Positions 16,884 through 25,781 of a DNA stretch of 64,000 nucleotides are shown here, piece by piece (position 1 is the stretch's first letter; every line of letters starts with the position of its first letter). This stretch comes from Acetobacter aceti NBRC 14818 (GTDB lineage: Bacteria; Pseudomonadota; Alphaproteobacteria; Acetobacterales; Acetobacteraceae), in the NCBI RefSeq assembly GCF_000193495.2, contig NZ_AP023410.1:124001-188000 (forward strand), written 5' to 3'. Below the pieces are notes generated by a model. That model saw only the letters and a program-made list of their open reading frames with translations. It did not search any database and was not told the origin of the DNA. Made by a program: the position numbers and the translations under genes.

Positions 16884-19046
16884 TCAGCCACCAAAGGGGT
16901 GGAACGAACGCCGTGGACGATGCGGTCGGTAGTCACTCTCGTTCATACGGAAATCCGGCACGCCACCCATCAGTGGATCGGTAATGCTGTCGCAACCGTT
17001 TTCCAGATGTCCGGCAAGCTGAACCTTGAAGCTGGAATCCCCCTCAACCTCAATCGTCAGATCATACCAGCCACCTGTCTCCTTGGTCATGACCGTCAGC
17101 ACATGGGACTCCATCGGCTCAAGTACATGACGTCCACTCAGCACTTCGCCTGAGTAGCCATCCGTGATGCGCAGACGGGCGCTTGTGTGAGCGTGATTGA
17201 CCACATCAATCAGAAGGATGTTCTCAAAGCGCTCCGAGCGGCTGTTCACGCCGATCTGAGCAAACGATCCTCCGCGTAATGTGCCTTGGAACAGACGATA
17301 GAAACCGTTGGGGCCATGCACGGACAGATCAAAGGTCCGGTTGGAGTCCGAGGCTGACCATGTGTCACTCAGACGCTTGTGGTCTTCAATGGTGTAGAAG
17401 CGGGCCACGTCGGTCGCATTGGCATCGCGGACATGGAAAGCAACGCCTGCGTCACCAGTATTGTGGAAACCCAGAACCATCTTCCCGGCGCTTGCGTGCG
17501 GGGTCGAATGGATGTGCAGGTCGTAAGGAAGCGCTCTTGCCCGACGTACGCCTTTTTCCTGCACAGGCACGCTCTGGTTTGTGGGCACTGCCGGGACGTA
17601 ACTGTCATGTCTTTTCGTATCGATCGGTGCGAAGCTGGTTGTGGAAGGCAGCGGAGCGACACGCGTATTCGGGTTTTCAAAATCGAACGCCGATGTCAGA
17701 TCGCCGGAAACCACGCGACGCCAGGGTGAGATATTGGTTTCGATCAGCCCCGGATAGTGCGGTGCAAAACGGGCTTCAAGGAAGCGGATGAGAGAGGTGT
17801 GGTCGAACATCTCCGAGTTGACCCAACCACCACGGCTCCACGGAGAGACGACCAGCATCGGCACACGTGGACCGAAACCATAAGGGCCAGCAACATAGCT
17901 GGATGAGCCGGGATAGATCTCGTTTTCGATGGAAACTGTCGAGTTGCCCTGCGTCGTTGACGGCGGCGGTGAGGGAGGAACGATGTGATCAAAGAAACCG
18001 TCATTTTCATCGAACATGATGAACAGAGCAGTCTTGCTCCAGACATCCGGGTTATCCGTGAGAATGTCGAGAACCTGCGAAATGTACCAGGCACCATAGT
18101 TTGAAGGCCAGTTCGGATGCTCGGAATAGGCTTCCGGTGCGACGATCCATGAAACCTGCGGCAGTGTTCCGGCTTTGACGTCAGCCTTGAAGATATCAAA
18201 CAGCGTGCCGGACACGGCCGTGTTGGTGCCTGTGCGCGCCTTCTGGGCCAGTGGGGAGGAGTCAGCAGCGTTCTGATACTGGTGGAAATACAGCAGCGAT
18301 GTATCGCCATAGTTTCCAATATAGGGATTGCTCGTCCAGCCCCATGAGCCGGTAGCACTCAGACCGGTGCCGATATCCTGATACACTTTCCACGAAACGC
18401 CAGCCGCTTCCAGACGCTCAGGATAGGTTGACCAGCCATAACCGGCTTCAGCGTTGCTGACCACCGGACCGCCGCCCGTGCCGTCATTTCCGACATAACC
18501 GGTCCACATATAATAGCGGTTGGGATCGGTCGCGCCCATGATCGAGCAGTGATAGGAATCACAGATCGTGAAGGCGTCGGCCAGAGCGTAATGGAACGGT
18601 ACGTCTTCACGCACCAGATGCGACATGCAGGTTGTGGTCTTGGCCGCGATCCAGCCATCCCAGTTGCCGTTGTTCCAGGCTTCGTGGGTCGTCGCCCAGT
18701 CATGCGGGAGGTCGGCAAGGAACTGCATGCCCATATCCGGCGCATCTGGATGGAACGGCATGACCCTGTCGGTGCCATGAGGTTGGCTCCAGACCGTGTT
18801 GCCGGAAGGCAGACGAACAGCGCGAGGATCATTATAGCCCCGGACACCCTGAAGCATGCCGAAATAATGATCGAACGAGCGGTTTTCCTGCATAAGGAAA
18901 ATGACATGTTCGATGTCGTCAATGGAACGGGTGCGGGTATTGGCCGGCATCGCAACGGCCTTGCCGATGCTCTGCTGCAGCGTTGTCGCCATAGCGCCCG
19001 ATGTCAAAAGCTTGAGAAAATTACGGCGATCTGTCTCGGTCATCAC
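16884..19046 (-). CDS. Tat-exported phospholipase C (acid phosphatase-like superfamily)
   Basis: 720 residues. A twin-arginine signal (D-R-R-N-F-L-K at 6-12) exports the folded enzyme. The phosphoesterase core begins with I-E-H-V-I-F-L-M-Q-E-N-R-S-F-D-H-Y-F-G near residue 45-63, the metal/nucleophile region of non-haemolytic phospholipase C. It continues with T-I-C-D-S-Y-H-C-S-I, then F-D-E-N-D-G-F-F-D-H. Two C-terminal DUF756-like domains (about 500-690) complete the bacterial PLC layout. It hydrolyses phosphatidylcholine-type lipids, releasing phosphorylcholine and diacylglycerol; alphaproteobacteria use such enzymes for phosphate scavenging and lipid remodelling. Monocistronic; no Pho box was identified. 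Confidence 0.9.
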   Translation of the reverse strand: MMTETDRRNFLKLLTSGAMATTLQQSIGKAVAMPANTRTRSIDDIEHVIFLMQENRSFDHYFGMLQGVRGYNDPRAVRLPSGNTVWSQPHGTDRVMPFHPDAPDMGMQFLADLPHDWATTHEAWNNGNWDGWIAAKTTTCMSHLVREDVPFHYALADAFTICDSYHCSIMGATDPNRYYMWTGYVGNDGTGGGPVVSNAEAGYGWSTYPERLEAAGVSWKVYQDIGTGLSATGSWGWTSNPYIGNYGDTSLLYFHQYQNAADSSPLAQKARTGTNTAVSGTLFDIFKADVKAGTLPQVSWIVAPEAYSEHPNWPSNYGAWYISQVLDILTDNPDVWSKTALFIMFDENDGFFDHIVPPSPPPSTTQGNSTVSIENEIYPGSSSYVAGPYGFGPRVPMLVVSPWSRGGWVNSEMFDHTSLIRFLEARFAPHYPGLIETNISPWRRVVSGDLTSAFDFENPNTRVAPLPSTTSFAPIDTKRHDSYVPAVPTNQSVPVQEKGVRRARALPYDLHIHSTPHASAGKMVLGFHNTGDAGVAFHVRDANATDVARFYTIEDHKRLSDTWSASDSNRTFDLSVHGPNGFYRLFQGTLRGGSFAQIGVNSRSERFENILLIDVVNHAHTSARLRITDGYSGEVLSGRHVLEPMESHVLTVMTKETGGWYDLTIEVEGDSSFKVQLAGHLENGCDSITDPLMGGVPDFRMNESDYRPHRPRRSFHPFGG

Positions 19047-19269
19047 TTTGCTTTCGTGACTGGTGTGGACTCACGAATGCGCTGATAGCCTTGGAGAGAA
19101 GAGCGTAGGTGACAGTATAATTAACGTGCTGTTAATGTTTGATGCAGATGGGACACTTTTGTTTATAAAAAGATACAAATATAATTAACCGTGGAAATTT
19201 ATAGTGTTTGAGCTTTCATTTGGTGAATGTGAAATATTACTTTTACAGTTTTTGATTTCGCAAAACAAA
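19047..19269. other. AT-rich upstream region of the phospholipase gene
   Basis: AT-rich sequence between the leftward phospholipase C gene and the hairpins after mqo. No gene was seen. The phospholipase promoter presumably lies in 19050-19200. Confidence 0.4.
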
Positions 19270-19314
19270 AGGAGACTTTCCGGAACAGAAAAATGCTTCT
19301 GTCCAGAAAGTCTC
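19270..19314. terminator. Long-stem hairpin between mqo and phospholipase C
   Basis: GGAGACTTTC and GAAAGTCTCC form a perfect 10-bp stem, with ACAGAA/TTCTGT pairing further up the loop. It lies downstream of mqo (leftward) and could work with the nearer hairpin to prevent read-through. Confidence 0.65.
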
Positions 19315-19345
19315 CTTACAGGGTCTGCCTCATAAAGCAGTGATG

Positions 19346-19380
19346 ATCCGGTCAGGGGAGCCTTCCACCTGTCCGGATCA
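19346..19380 (-). terminator. Hairpin directly after mqo
   Basis: GATCCGG and CCGGATC pair perfectly, with CAGG/CCTG pairing inside the loop. It begins ten bases past the mqo stop codon. No T-run follows. Confidence 0.5.
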
Positions 19381-19389
19381 GGAAACCTT

Positions 19390-20886
19390 TCAGTCTTCCA
19401 GACGAAGGGCTTCCGTTGTGTCTTTGCGGAGTGCCTCGCAAAGCGGCTGGTTGTCAGAGAGCTTTTGCCCAAAGGAGGGGATCATTTCCTTGAGCTTTGC
19501 ATCCCATGCCGGAAGCTGGGCGGCAAAGCACTTGCGGATCACGTTGAGCATGATCGGGGCAGCCGTGGAGGCTCCCGGTGAAGCACCAAGAAGCGCTGCC
19601 ACCGATCCATCGGCGGAACTGATCACTTCCGTGCCGAACTGAAGCACGCCGCCTTTTTTCGCATCAGACTTGATGACCTGCACACGCTGACCAGCAACAA
19701 CCAGTTCCCAGTCCTCGTCACGGGCATCGGGCACGAATTCCCGAAGCGCTTTCATCCGGTCCGCATTGCTCTGGAGAACCTGCTGGATCAGATATTTGGT
19801 GAGTGCCCAGTTGTCGCGGGCCACGGCCAGAATGGCGCCGATATTACCGGCATTGATCGAACGCGGCAGATCGAGCAGCGAGCCTTTTTTCAGGAAGCGG
19901 GTCGAGAACCCGGCATACGGTCCGAACAGCAGGGCTGGTTGGCCGTCAATCATACGGGTATCGAGATGCGGCACCGACATTGGCGGTGCGCCGACCGATG
20001 CCTTGCCATACACCTTGGCGCGGTGAGCGGCGATGACATCGGGGTTCTTGCAGCGCAGGAACTGTCCGCTGACCGGGAAGCCGCCATAACCGCGAGCTTC
20101 CGGGATGCCGGTTTTCTGAAGCAGCGGAAGCGCCGCGCCGCCAGCACCGATAAAGAGAAAGCGCGTGGTGATCGTGCGTGACTGGCCCGTATGCAGTGCC
20201 TTCACGCGCACATTCCACAGGCCATCAGCGCCGCGTTTGATGTCCTCGATCTCATGGCCCGTATGCAACGCGACACCGGGCTTTTCTTTCAGAGCCTTGA
20301 TCAGAAGACGCGACAGGGCACCGAAATTGACGTCCGTTCCGGAAGCAATCCACGTCGCCGCCAGTTTCTCACCCGCCGGACGGTTCTTCATCACCAGCGG
20401 GATCCACTGACGCAGCTGCTCAGGATCTTCCGAATAGCGCATGCCGGAAAAAAGCGGATGGTCTTTCAGCGCCTCATAGCGACGACGGAGAAAATCGACG
20501 TTCTTGTCGCCCCACACGAAACTCATATGAGCGACCGGGGTGATGAAGTCCCGCGGATTAGCGATCTGGCCGGTTTTGACGAGGTAGGACCAGAACTGGC
20601 GCGACACCTGAAACTGTTCGTTGACGTTCAGCGCCTTGCTGATGTCGATGCTGCCGTCGGCATTCTCGGAGGTGTAGTTCAGCTCGCAGAGAGCGGAATG
20701 CCCGGTCCCGGCGTTGTTCCAGGCGTTTGAGCTTTCCTGCGCTACATCGTCGAGGCGCTCGAAGATGTCGATCGTCCAGTCTGGCTGCAACGTGTTGAGA
20801 AAGGTGCCGAGCGTGGCGCTCATGACACCTCCGCCAATCAGGAGAACGTCCGTCGAAGCACGGACTTCAGTCGTTGCAGCACTCAT
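19390..20886 (-). CDS. mqo: Malate:quinone oxidoreductase
   Basis: 498 residues, the usual size. The N-terminal FAD-binding motif is [13 protein letters not shown], and further family marks are [20 protein letters not shown] near 140, G-G-A-A-L-P-L-L-Q, and the C-terminal G-A-S-P-G-A-S-T-A. Mqo oxidises malate to oxaloacetate on the inner face of the membrane and passes electrons to ubiquinone, serving as the irreversible TCA-cycle step common in acetic acid bacteria. GGAGAG six bases before the ATG supports the start. It is divergent from the OsmC gene. Confidence 0.97.
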   Translation of the reverse strand: MSAATTEVRASTDVLLIGGGVMSATLGTFLNTLQPDWTIDIFERLDDVAQESSNAWNNAGTGHSALCELNYTSENADGSIDISKALNVNEQFQVSRQFWSYLVKTGQIANPRDFITPVAHMSFVWGDKNVDFLRRRYEALKDHPLFSGMRYSEDPEQLRQWIPLVMKNRPAGEKLAATWIASGTDVNFGALSRLLIKALKEKPGVALHTGHEIEDIKRGADGLWNVRVKALHTGQSRTITTRFLFIGAGGAALPLLQKTGIPEARGYGGFPVSGQFLRCKNPDVIAAHRAKVYGKASVGAPPMSVPHLDTRMIDGQPALLFGPYAGFSTRFLKKGSLLDLPRSINAGNIGAILAVARDNWALTKYLIQQVLQSNADRMKALREFVPDARDEDWELVVAGQRVQVIKSDAKKGGVLQFGTEVISSADGSVAALLGASPGASTAAPIMLNVIRKCFAAQLPAWDAKLKEMIPSFGQKLSDNQPLCEALRKDTTEALRLED

Positions 20887-21221
20887 AACACTCTCCGGTA
20901 GATAACGTGTGACAAACCACAGGAATATATTGGCTGAGACGGGCCATCAGCCGGGAGAATGGCCCGGTCAGGACCATAAGGAAAGCCTTTCCCCCGCCAT
21001 GTTTTCTCCAGCGTTTCATCTTGGACTGGCCGTTCACCGCCCCTGAAGCCTGTACAATTCCAAAACATCGTCACCGGTATGCACATGATTTGTCCGGTTT
21101 GCTGCATCATCTCTTTGCGAGCATCCGGAAACGGCTCTGGTTCTCGGGCGTTCTGACTCCCACATGGTCTGCGTATGGCGATTCCAGCCGGAACGCAGAC
21201 TGCCTTGAAGGAGTGACTGCA
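20887..21221. other. Divergent control region mqo / osmC-like
   Basis: About 335 bases between divergently transcribed genes. Open frames crossing it have no ribosome binding site and odd composition. It must hold both promoters; no operator was recognised. Confidence 0.4.
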
Positions 21222-21650
21222 ATGACGATCAAAAAATACGGCACAGCCCACTGGGAAGGGAACATCAAGGAAGGCAAGGGCCTGATTTCCACCGAAAGTG
21301 GCGCGCTGAAGGACCAGCCTTATGGCTTCAATACCCGCTTTGAAGGCAAGCCCGGCTCCAATCCGGAAGAGCTGATCGGCGCAGCCCATGCATCGTGCTT
21401 CACGATGGCGCTTTCTCTTATCCTCGGCAATGCGGGCTATACAGCCACGGCTCTTGATACAAAGGCTGTTGTGTCGCTGGACAAGCTGGATGCCGGGTTC
21501 GCCATCACTTCAATCCACCTGACGCTTACAGGCACGGTTCCAGGCGTCAGTCAGGAAGAATTCAAGAAACTGGCGGAGAAGGCCAAGGAGAACTGCCCGG
21601 TTTCGAAGCTGTTCAAGACCGAGATTTCTCTGGATGCTACCCTTAACTGA
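21222..21650 (+). CDS. OsmC-family peroxiredoxin-like protein
   Basis: 142 residues from the ATG at 21222, nine bases after AAGGAG. The two redox cysteines of the OsmC/Ohr fold are in A-A-H-A-S-C-F-T-M (middle) and K-E-N-C-P-V-S-K-L (near the end). The opening Y-G-T-A-H-W-E-G-N and G-S-N-P-E-E-L-I-G-A-A-H match OsmC rather than Ohr. It reduces organic hydroperoxides, with cysteines cycling through a disulfide, and is typically induced by osmotic or oxidative stress. Monocistronic. Confidence 0.9.
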   Translation: MTIKKYGTAHWEGNIKEGKGLISTESGALKDQPYGFNTRFEGKPGSNPEELIGAAHASCFTMALSLILGNAGYTATALDTKAVVSLDKLDAGFAITSIHLTLTGTVPGVSQEEFKKLAEKAKENCPVSKLFKTEISLDATLN

Positions 21651-21698
21651 GAACTGTCCCGGTGCAGGATATCAATACTCCTGCACCGGACTTCACAG

Positions 21699-22706
21699 TT
21701 ATTTTGCCGAAACGGTGGTGCTCATGCCCAGCCGATCGAGCAGCTGGCGGTCCCGTGTAGCCGCCGGGTTCGGGGTCGTCAGCAGACGCTCGCCATAGAA
21801 GATCGAGTTTGCCCCGGCGAGGAAGCAGAGAGTCTGCGCCTCGTCCGTCATGTTCTCGCGTCCAGCCGCCAGACGCACATGACTGGCTGGCATTGTGATG
21901 CGTGCAGCGGCGATCACACGCACAAAATCGATCGGATCGACTTCCTCCGCTGTTTGCAGCGGTGTTCCGGCAACCTTCACGAGCAGGTTGATCGGCACGC
22001 TCTCGGGATGCTTCGGCATGGACGCCAGTGACGCGATCATCCCAGCGCGATCTGATTCACCTTCGCCCATGCCGACAATGCCACCGCAGCACACATTGAT
22101 GCCTGCGTCGCGGACGTTGGACAGCGTGTCGAGACGATCCTGATAGGTGCGTGTGGAGATGATCTCGCCATAAAATTCCGGCGAGGTGTCGATATTGTGG
22201 TTGTAATAATCCAGCCCGGCGTCCTTGAGACGATGCGCCTGCCGGTCATCCAGCATTCCAAGCGTGACGCAGGTTTCAAGGCCGAGCGCCTTCACGCCTT
22301 CGATCATGGAGCAGACCGTTTCCAGATCATGATCCTTGGGGGAACGCCAGGCAGCACCCATGCAGAAGCGGGCGGCCCCGGCCTCCTTGGCCCGCTTGGC
22401 CTCAGCGATCACACCGTCAACCGCCATGAGCTTTTCCGCCTTGATCCGCTCGTCATGGCGTGAGCTCTGCGGGCAATAGGCGCAGTCTTCCGGACAGCCG
22501 CCTGTCTTGATCGACAGAAGCGTCGAGATCTGGATCTCCGTCGGATCGAAGAACTGCCTGTGCAGGGTCTGTGCCCGGTAAATCAGCTCGGGGAAAGGAA
22601 GATTCAGAAGCGCTTCGACTTCGTCACGTGTCCAGTCGTGCCGTAACGGCGTTCCTGCGTTCGTCTGGGACGGAGAAAGGGCGCTGAGGGAGCTGCCGTC
22701 TGCCAT
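21699..22706 (-). CDS. bioB: Biotin synthase
   Basis: 335 residues. The radical-SAM cluster motif is C71-x3-C75-x2-C78 in [13 protein letters not shown]. The [2Fe-2S] ligands of BioB are represented in [19 protein letters not shown] and [12 protein letters not shown]. The enzyme inserts sulfur into dethiobiotin to give biotin. No other bio genes adjoin it, so the pathway is dispersed. The first 20 residues are variable and a slightly later start is possible. Confidence 0.97.
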   Translation of the reverse strand: MADGSSLSALSPSQTNAGTPLRHDWTRDEVEALLNLPFPELIYRAQTLHRQFFDPTEIQISTLLSIKTGGCPEDCAYCPQSSRHDERIKAEKLMAVDGVIAEAKRAKEAGAARFCMGAAWRSPKDHDLETVCSMIEGVKALGLETCVTLGMLDDRQAHRLKDAGLDYYNHNIDTSPEFYGEIISTRTYQDRLDTLSNVRDAGINVCCGGIVGMGEGESDRAGMIASLASMPKHPESVPINLLVKVAGTPLQTAEEVDPIDFVRVIAAARITMPASHVRLAAGRENMTDEAQTLCFLAGANSIFYGERLLTTPNPAATRDRQLLDRLGMSTTVSAK

Positions 22707-22900
22707 GGCCGGAGGATGTTCCTGTTATCTGCGGGATATCTATCTTGGCACGGAATGCCTCCTGTTTTCAACGAGCAGAAGAACGCTTTCCGGTAGAGGA
22801 TGCAGTAGAAAAGCAACGCTCCTCATGGGGTGGGTGACCATGAGCCGGAAGCTTAAGCACTTTTTATCTTCTGCCGGGCATCATTGCGCATTGAACTGCG

Positions 22901-24706
22901 ATGAGTGTGCTGGGTCAGATGGGGCTCCACGAAAATGATAGAGCCAGCGCTTCCGTAGAGCGTAGGTTGGAACAACTGGCGGCCCTGGCGTTTGCTGCGG
23001 CAGATGTGCTGTTTGAAGTGGATCGCGCCTTCCGTATCCGTCATGTCGGCGGTGCTATTCAGAAACTGACCGGGCACACTGCCAGGGCAGTCAGAAACAT
23101 GTCGCTGTTCGACATGCTTATTCCGTCGGATCGTATCTTTCTGAAGCGGGTTGTAGAGGCATTCGATCAGGGAGAACCGGTCAGGCGCACGGCTGTCCGG
23201 TTTTTGCATGGCGAGAGTGAAAATACAGTTGTCATGCTGAGCATGACGGTCATGCCGGGCACCGTTGGGGAACGTCTTGTGACCGCGACCATTCTGGATC
23301 GTGGTTTTACGTCGGCTTCCTCCGAGGATGGTTTTCTTGATCGCTCCTCCTTTCTGAGTGTTGCGCAGCGGTTGACTTCGGTAGGCGAAGAAAAGGCGCA
23401 ATTTAATCTTGTGATGCTGGGTCTGCTTCAGACGGTAAAAAATGCCGCGATGCAGGACACCGTCCTTGGCAAGGCGGTTTATGCGGAAATCGAGGCGATT
23501 CTCCGTTTGATCAGCGAAAGCGGGGCTGTCACCCGTCTTGGTAACGGCGCCTTTGCCTATTTTCAGAAAGTTGAGGACGACCCCGGCCTTGTCGCGGAAA
23601 AAATTGCGTCGGCGACAGAGATTCCGCTGACCCGTCCCTTTATCCAGAAGCTGCCTCTCGACGCGATGCTTATGGAGCACAAGGAAATAGTGAAGGCCCT
23701 GAACTATGCGCTTGAAGCATTTGCTGATGAGAGGACGCGGCAGGGGATAGCATTCGAAAATCTGCCGGACTGTCTGGCAGCGGCGAACAACCGCGACCGG
23801 GGAATGGTGACGTCCTGCCGCAACATCATCAAGGACGAGACATTCTTTCAGGTGCTGCAGCCCATTCTCACACTGAAGAACGGGATCATTCAGCATTATG
23901 AAGTTCTGACGCGGTTTGCTGAGGGTGTTGCCCGGGGTATCGCCAACACAGGTGATTTCATTCAGATTGCCGAGCAGATCGGCATGATCAACACCTTTGA
24001 TCTCCTGAACTGCGTCAAGACCATCAAGCTGCTTCAGCAGCTTCCCAATGAAATAAAGCTGGCTCTGAATGTCTCCGGGCGTTCAGTGCAATCCGCTGAA
24101 TTCGCCAGTCAGATGATGAATCTTCTGGACTCTGCGGAAATGAAGGTCAGTCCGTCACGTCTGCTCATCGAAATTACCGAAACGCGTGGAATTACCAATT
24201 TTGAAGGCGCAACTTCTTTTCTTCAGTGGCTGGTGAAGCGGGGCCACAGGATCTGTCTGGACGACTTTGGCGCGGGTGCGATGAGTTTTGAATATCTCCG
24301 CCGCTTTCCAGTGGATTTTGTGAAAATTGATGGACATTTCTTTCGGAACGCCATGAGCAGTGGACGCGACAGAATTCTGATCAGGGCGATTGCCCGCTGT
24401 TCCTTTGAACTCGGTTGCAGAACGGTTGCAGAAATGATCGAAACCGAAGTCGATGCGGCTCTGGCGAAAGAACTGGGTGTGGAATGCGGGCAGGGGTGGC
24501 TGTTCGGACAGCCGGTCACAGCCGATCAACTGCTTGCGTCGGTGGAGCGTGTGACCAGAACACAGATTCGTTCTGGTTCGGAAAGTTTTCTGCTGTCTCG
24601 CACAGCCTCCCTGTCCTCTCAGCGTACGGATATCGAGAAGGGCACCTCTCCGACTTTAAAAGCAAAGGCTCCGCGAAAAAAGCTGACGGCAAGAGATAAT
24701 TCCTGA
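22901..24706 (+). CDS. PAS - degenerate GGDEF - EAL protein, probable c-di-GMP phosphodiesterase
   Basis: 601 residues, with no membrane segment. An N-terminal PAS-like sensor (about 25-140) is followed by a degenerate GGDEF-like region (about 150-270) where the signature loop is replaced by R-L-G-N-G-A-F-A, so cyclase activity is not expected. The EAL domain spans about 305-550. It has E in Y-E-V-L-T-R (for EAL), N in L-N-V-S-G-R, E in I-E-I-T-E-T, the metal pair D-D in C-L-D-D-F-G-A-G, K in V-K-I-D-G, E in E-M-I-E, and Q in G-Q-G-W-L-F-G. All residues needed for hydrolysis to pGpG are thus present. In acetic acid bacteria such proteins can set cellulose output and motility; no target gene is adjacent. 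Confidence 0.85.
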   Translation: MSVLGQMGLHENDRASASVERRLEQLAALAFAAADVLFEVDRAFRIRHVGGAIQKLTGHTARAVRNMSLFDMLIPSDRIFLKRVVEAFDQGEPVRRTAVRFLHGESENTVVMLSMTVMPGTVGERLVTATILDRGFTSASSEDGFLDRSSFLSVAQRLTSVGEEKAQFNLVMLGLLQTVKNAAMQDTVLGKAVYAEIEAILRLISESGAVTRLGNGAFAYFQKVEDDPGLVAEKIASATEIPLTRPFIQKLPLDAMLMEHKEIVKALNYALEAFADERTRQGIAFENLPDCLAAANNRDRGMVTSCRNIIKDETFFQVLQPILTLKNGIIQHYEVLTRFAEGVARGIANTGDFIQIAEQIGMINTFDLLNCVKTIKLLQQLPNEIKLALNVSGRSVQSAEFASQMMNLLDSAEMKVSPSRLLIEITETRGITNFEGATSFLQWLVKRGHRICLDDFGAGAMSFEYLRRFPVDFVKIDGHFFRNAMSSGRDRILIRAIARCSFELGCRTVAEMIETEVDAALAKELGVECGQGWLFGQPVTADQLLASVERVTRTQIRSGSESFLLSRTASLSSQRTDIEKGTSPTLKAKAPRKKLTARDNS

Positions 24707-24829
24707 CAGCTCTCGGTGTTTTCGTGCAGGCTCAGCCCGTCCGTCCTTTTTGAGCTTTTCTCTTGACCTGCCTGGCATTTAGGCGCAGGCGAGGGCGTTT
24801 GACGCCATAGGTTCAGGACGGGGGAGGCA

Positions 24830-25660
24830 ATGAAGCACTGGCATATCGATCAGATGGACTGGAGCAGTTTCGAGCCATCCAAAGTTGACCCGGATATTGT
24901 GGCCGTTGTGAAGGCTGCCTCTGTCGTTGAGCGTAACAGTGTGGATTACGCTGTTTACCTGAATCACGTCTTTTCTGACGATGCGGATTTTCAGGAAGCA
25001 GCCGACAATTGGGCGCTTGAGGAAATCCAGCACGGGGATGCTCTGGGACGCTGGGCCATGCTGGCTGACCCGTCATGGGATTATCCGACAGCGTTCGAAC
25101 GCTATCGCAACACGTTCCATATTGACCTGAACACGACATCGTCCGTTCGCGGTTCCCGCACCGGTGAGTTGATTGCACGATGTATGGTGGAAACCGGGAC
25201 ATCTTCTTTCTATTCATCGCTGGCGGACGCGACGGAGGAGCCTCTTCTAAAGGCCATCTGCAAGCAGATCGCCGCTGATGAATACCGGCATTTCAAACTG
25301 TTCTACGACCACATGCGCCGTTATCTGAAGCGGGAGCGCCTCGGTGCCTGGGCGCGCACACGGATCGCTCTGGGCCGTATTACGGAGAGCGAGGACGATG
25401 AACTCGCTTCCGCCTATTACACGACAAACGAACCGCCTTCGGTACGTTATGAACGCAAGCGCTGCATCGCCGGTTATATGTCGCGCGCGCTCAAATCCTA
25501 TCGCCAGAAACATATCGATCGGGTGACGGGCATGGTCTTCAAGACCATCGGTTTCAAGCCGCATAGCCGGCTGCACGCTCTTGCTGCGCGACTGGTATTT
25601 GCCCTGATCCGCCGTCGTCAGCGCAGTTTTGAGCGGGAAGCGGTGGTAATCGGCACCTGA
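24830..25660 (+). CDS. Ferritin-like di-iron protein, acyl-ACP desaturase-like
   Basis: 276 residues; GGGGGAGG directly before the ATG is a strong ribosome binding site. The two di-iron half sites are E34 with E64-E65-x2-H68 (L-E-E-I-Q-H-G), and E121 with D150-E151-x2-H154 (D-E-Y-R-H-F), the arrangement of ferritin-like carboxylate-bridged enzymes. The nearest relation by motif spacing is the soluble acyl-ACP desaturase or ring-hydroxylase group, so an oxygen-dependent oxidation is possible. The basic C-terminus (R-R-R-Q-R) is unusual. Substrate unknown; it stands between the EAL protein and the M13 peptidase without obvious partners. Confidence 0.7.
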   Translation: MKHWHIDQMDWSSFEPSKVDPDIVAVVKAASVVERNSVDYAVYLNHVFSDDADFQEAADNWALEEIQHGDALGRWAMLADPSWDYPTAFERYRNTFHIDLNTTSSVRGSRTGELIARCMVETGTSSFYSSLADATEEPLLKAICKQIAADEYRHFKLFYDHMRRYLKRERLGAWARTRIALGRITESEDDELASAYYTTNEPPSVRYERKRCIAGYMSRALKSYRQKHIDRVTGMVFKTIGFKPHSRLHALAARLVFALIRRRQRSFEREAVVIGT

Positions 25661-25781
25661 ACGTATCCCAGGGGACAGCATGATTTTGACCGGTGCCAAT
25701 CGGCGTCCTACCATGATCGCAACAGATCGTTGAAACAGGGAGCGAGCGATCGTTCCTGTGTCACCAAGGTGTTGTCCCTGT

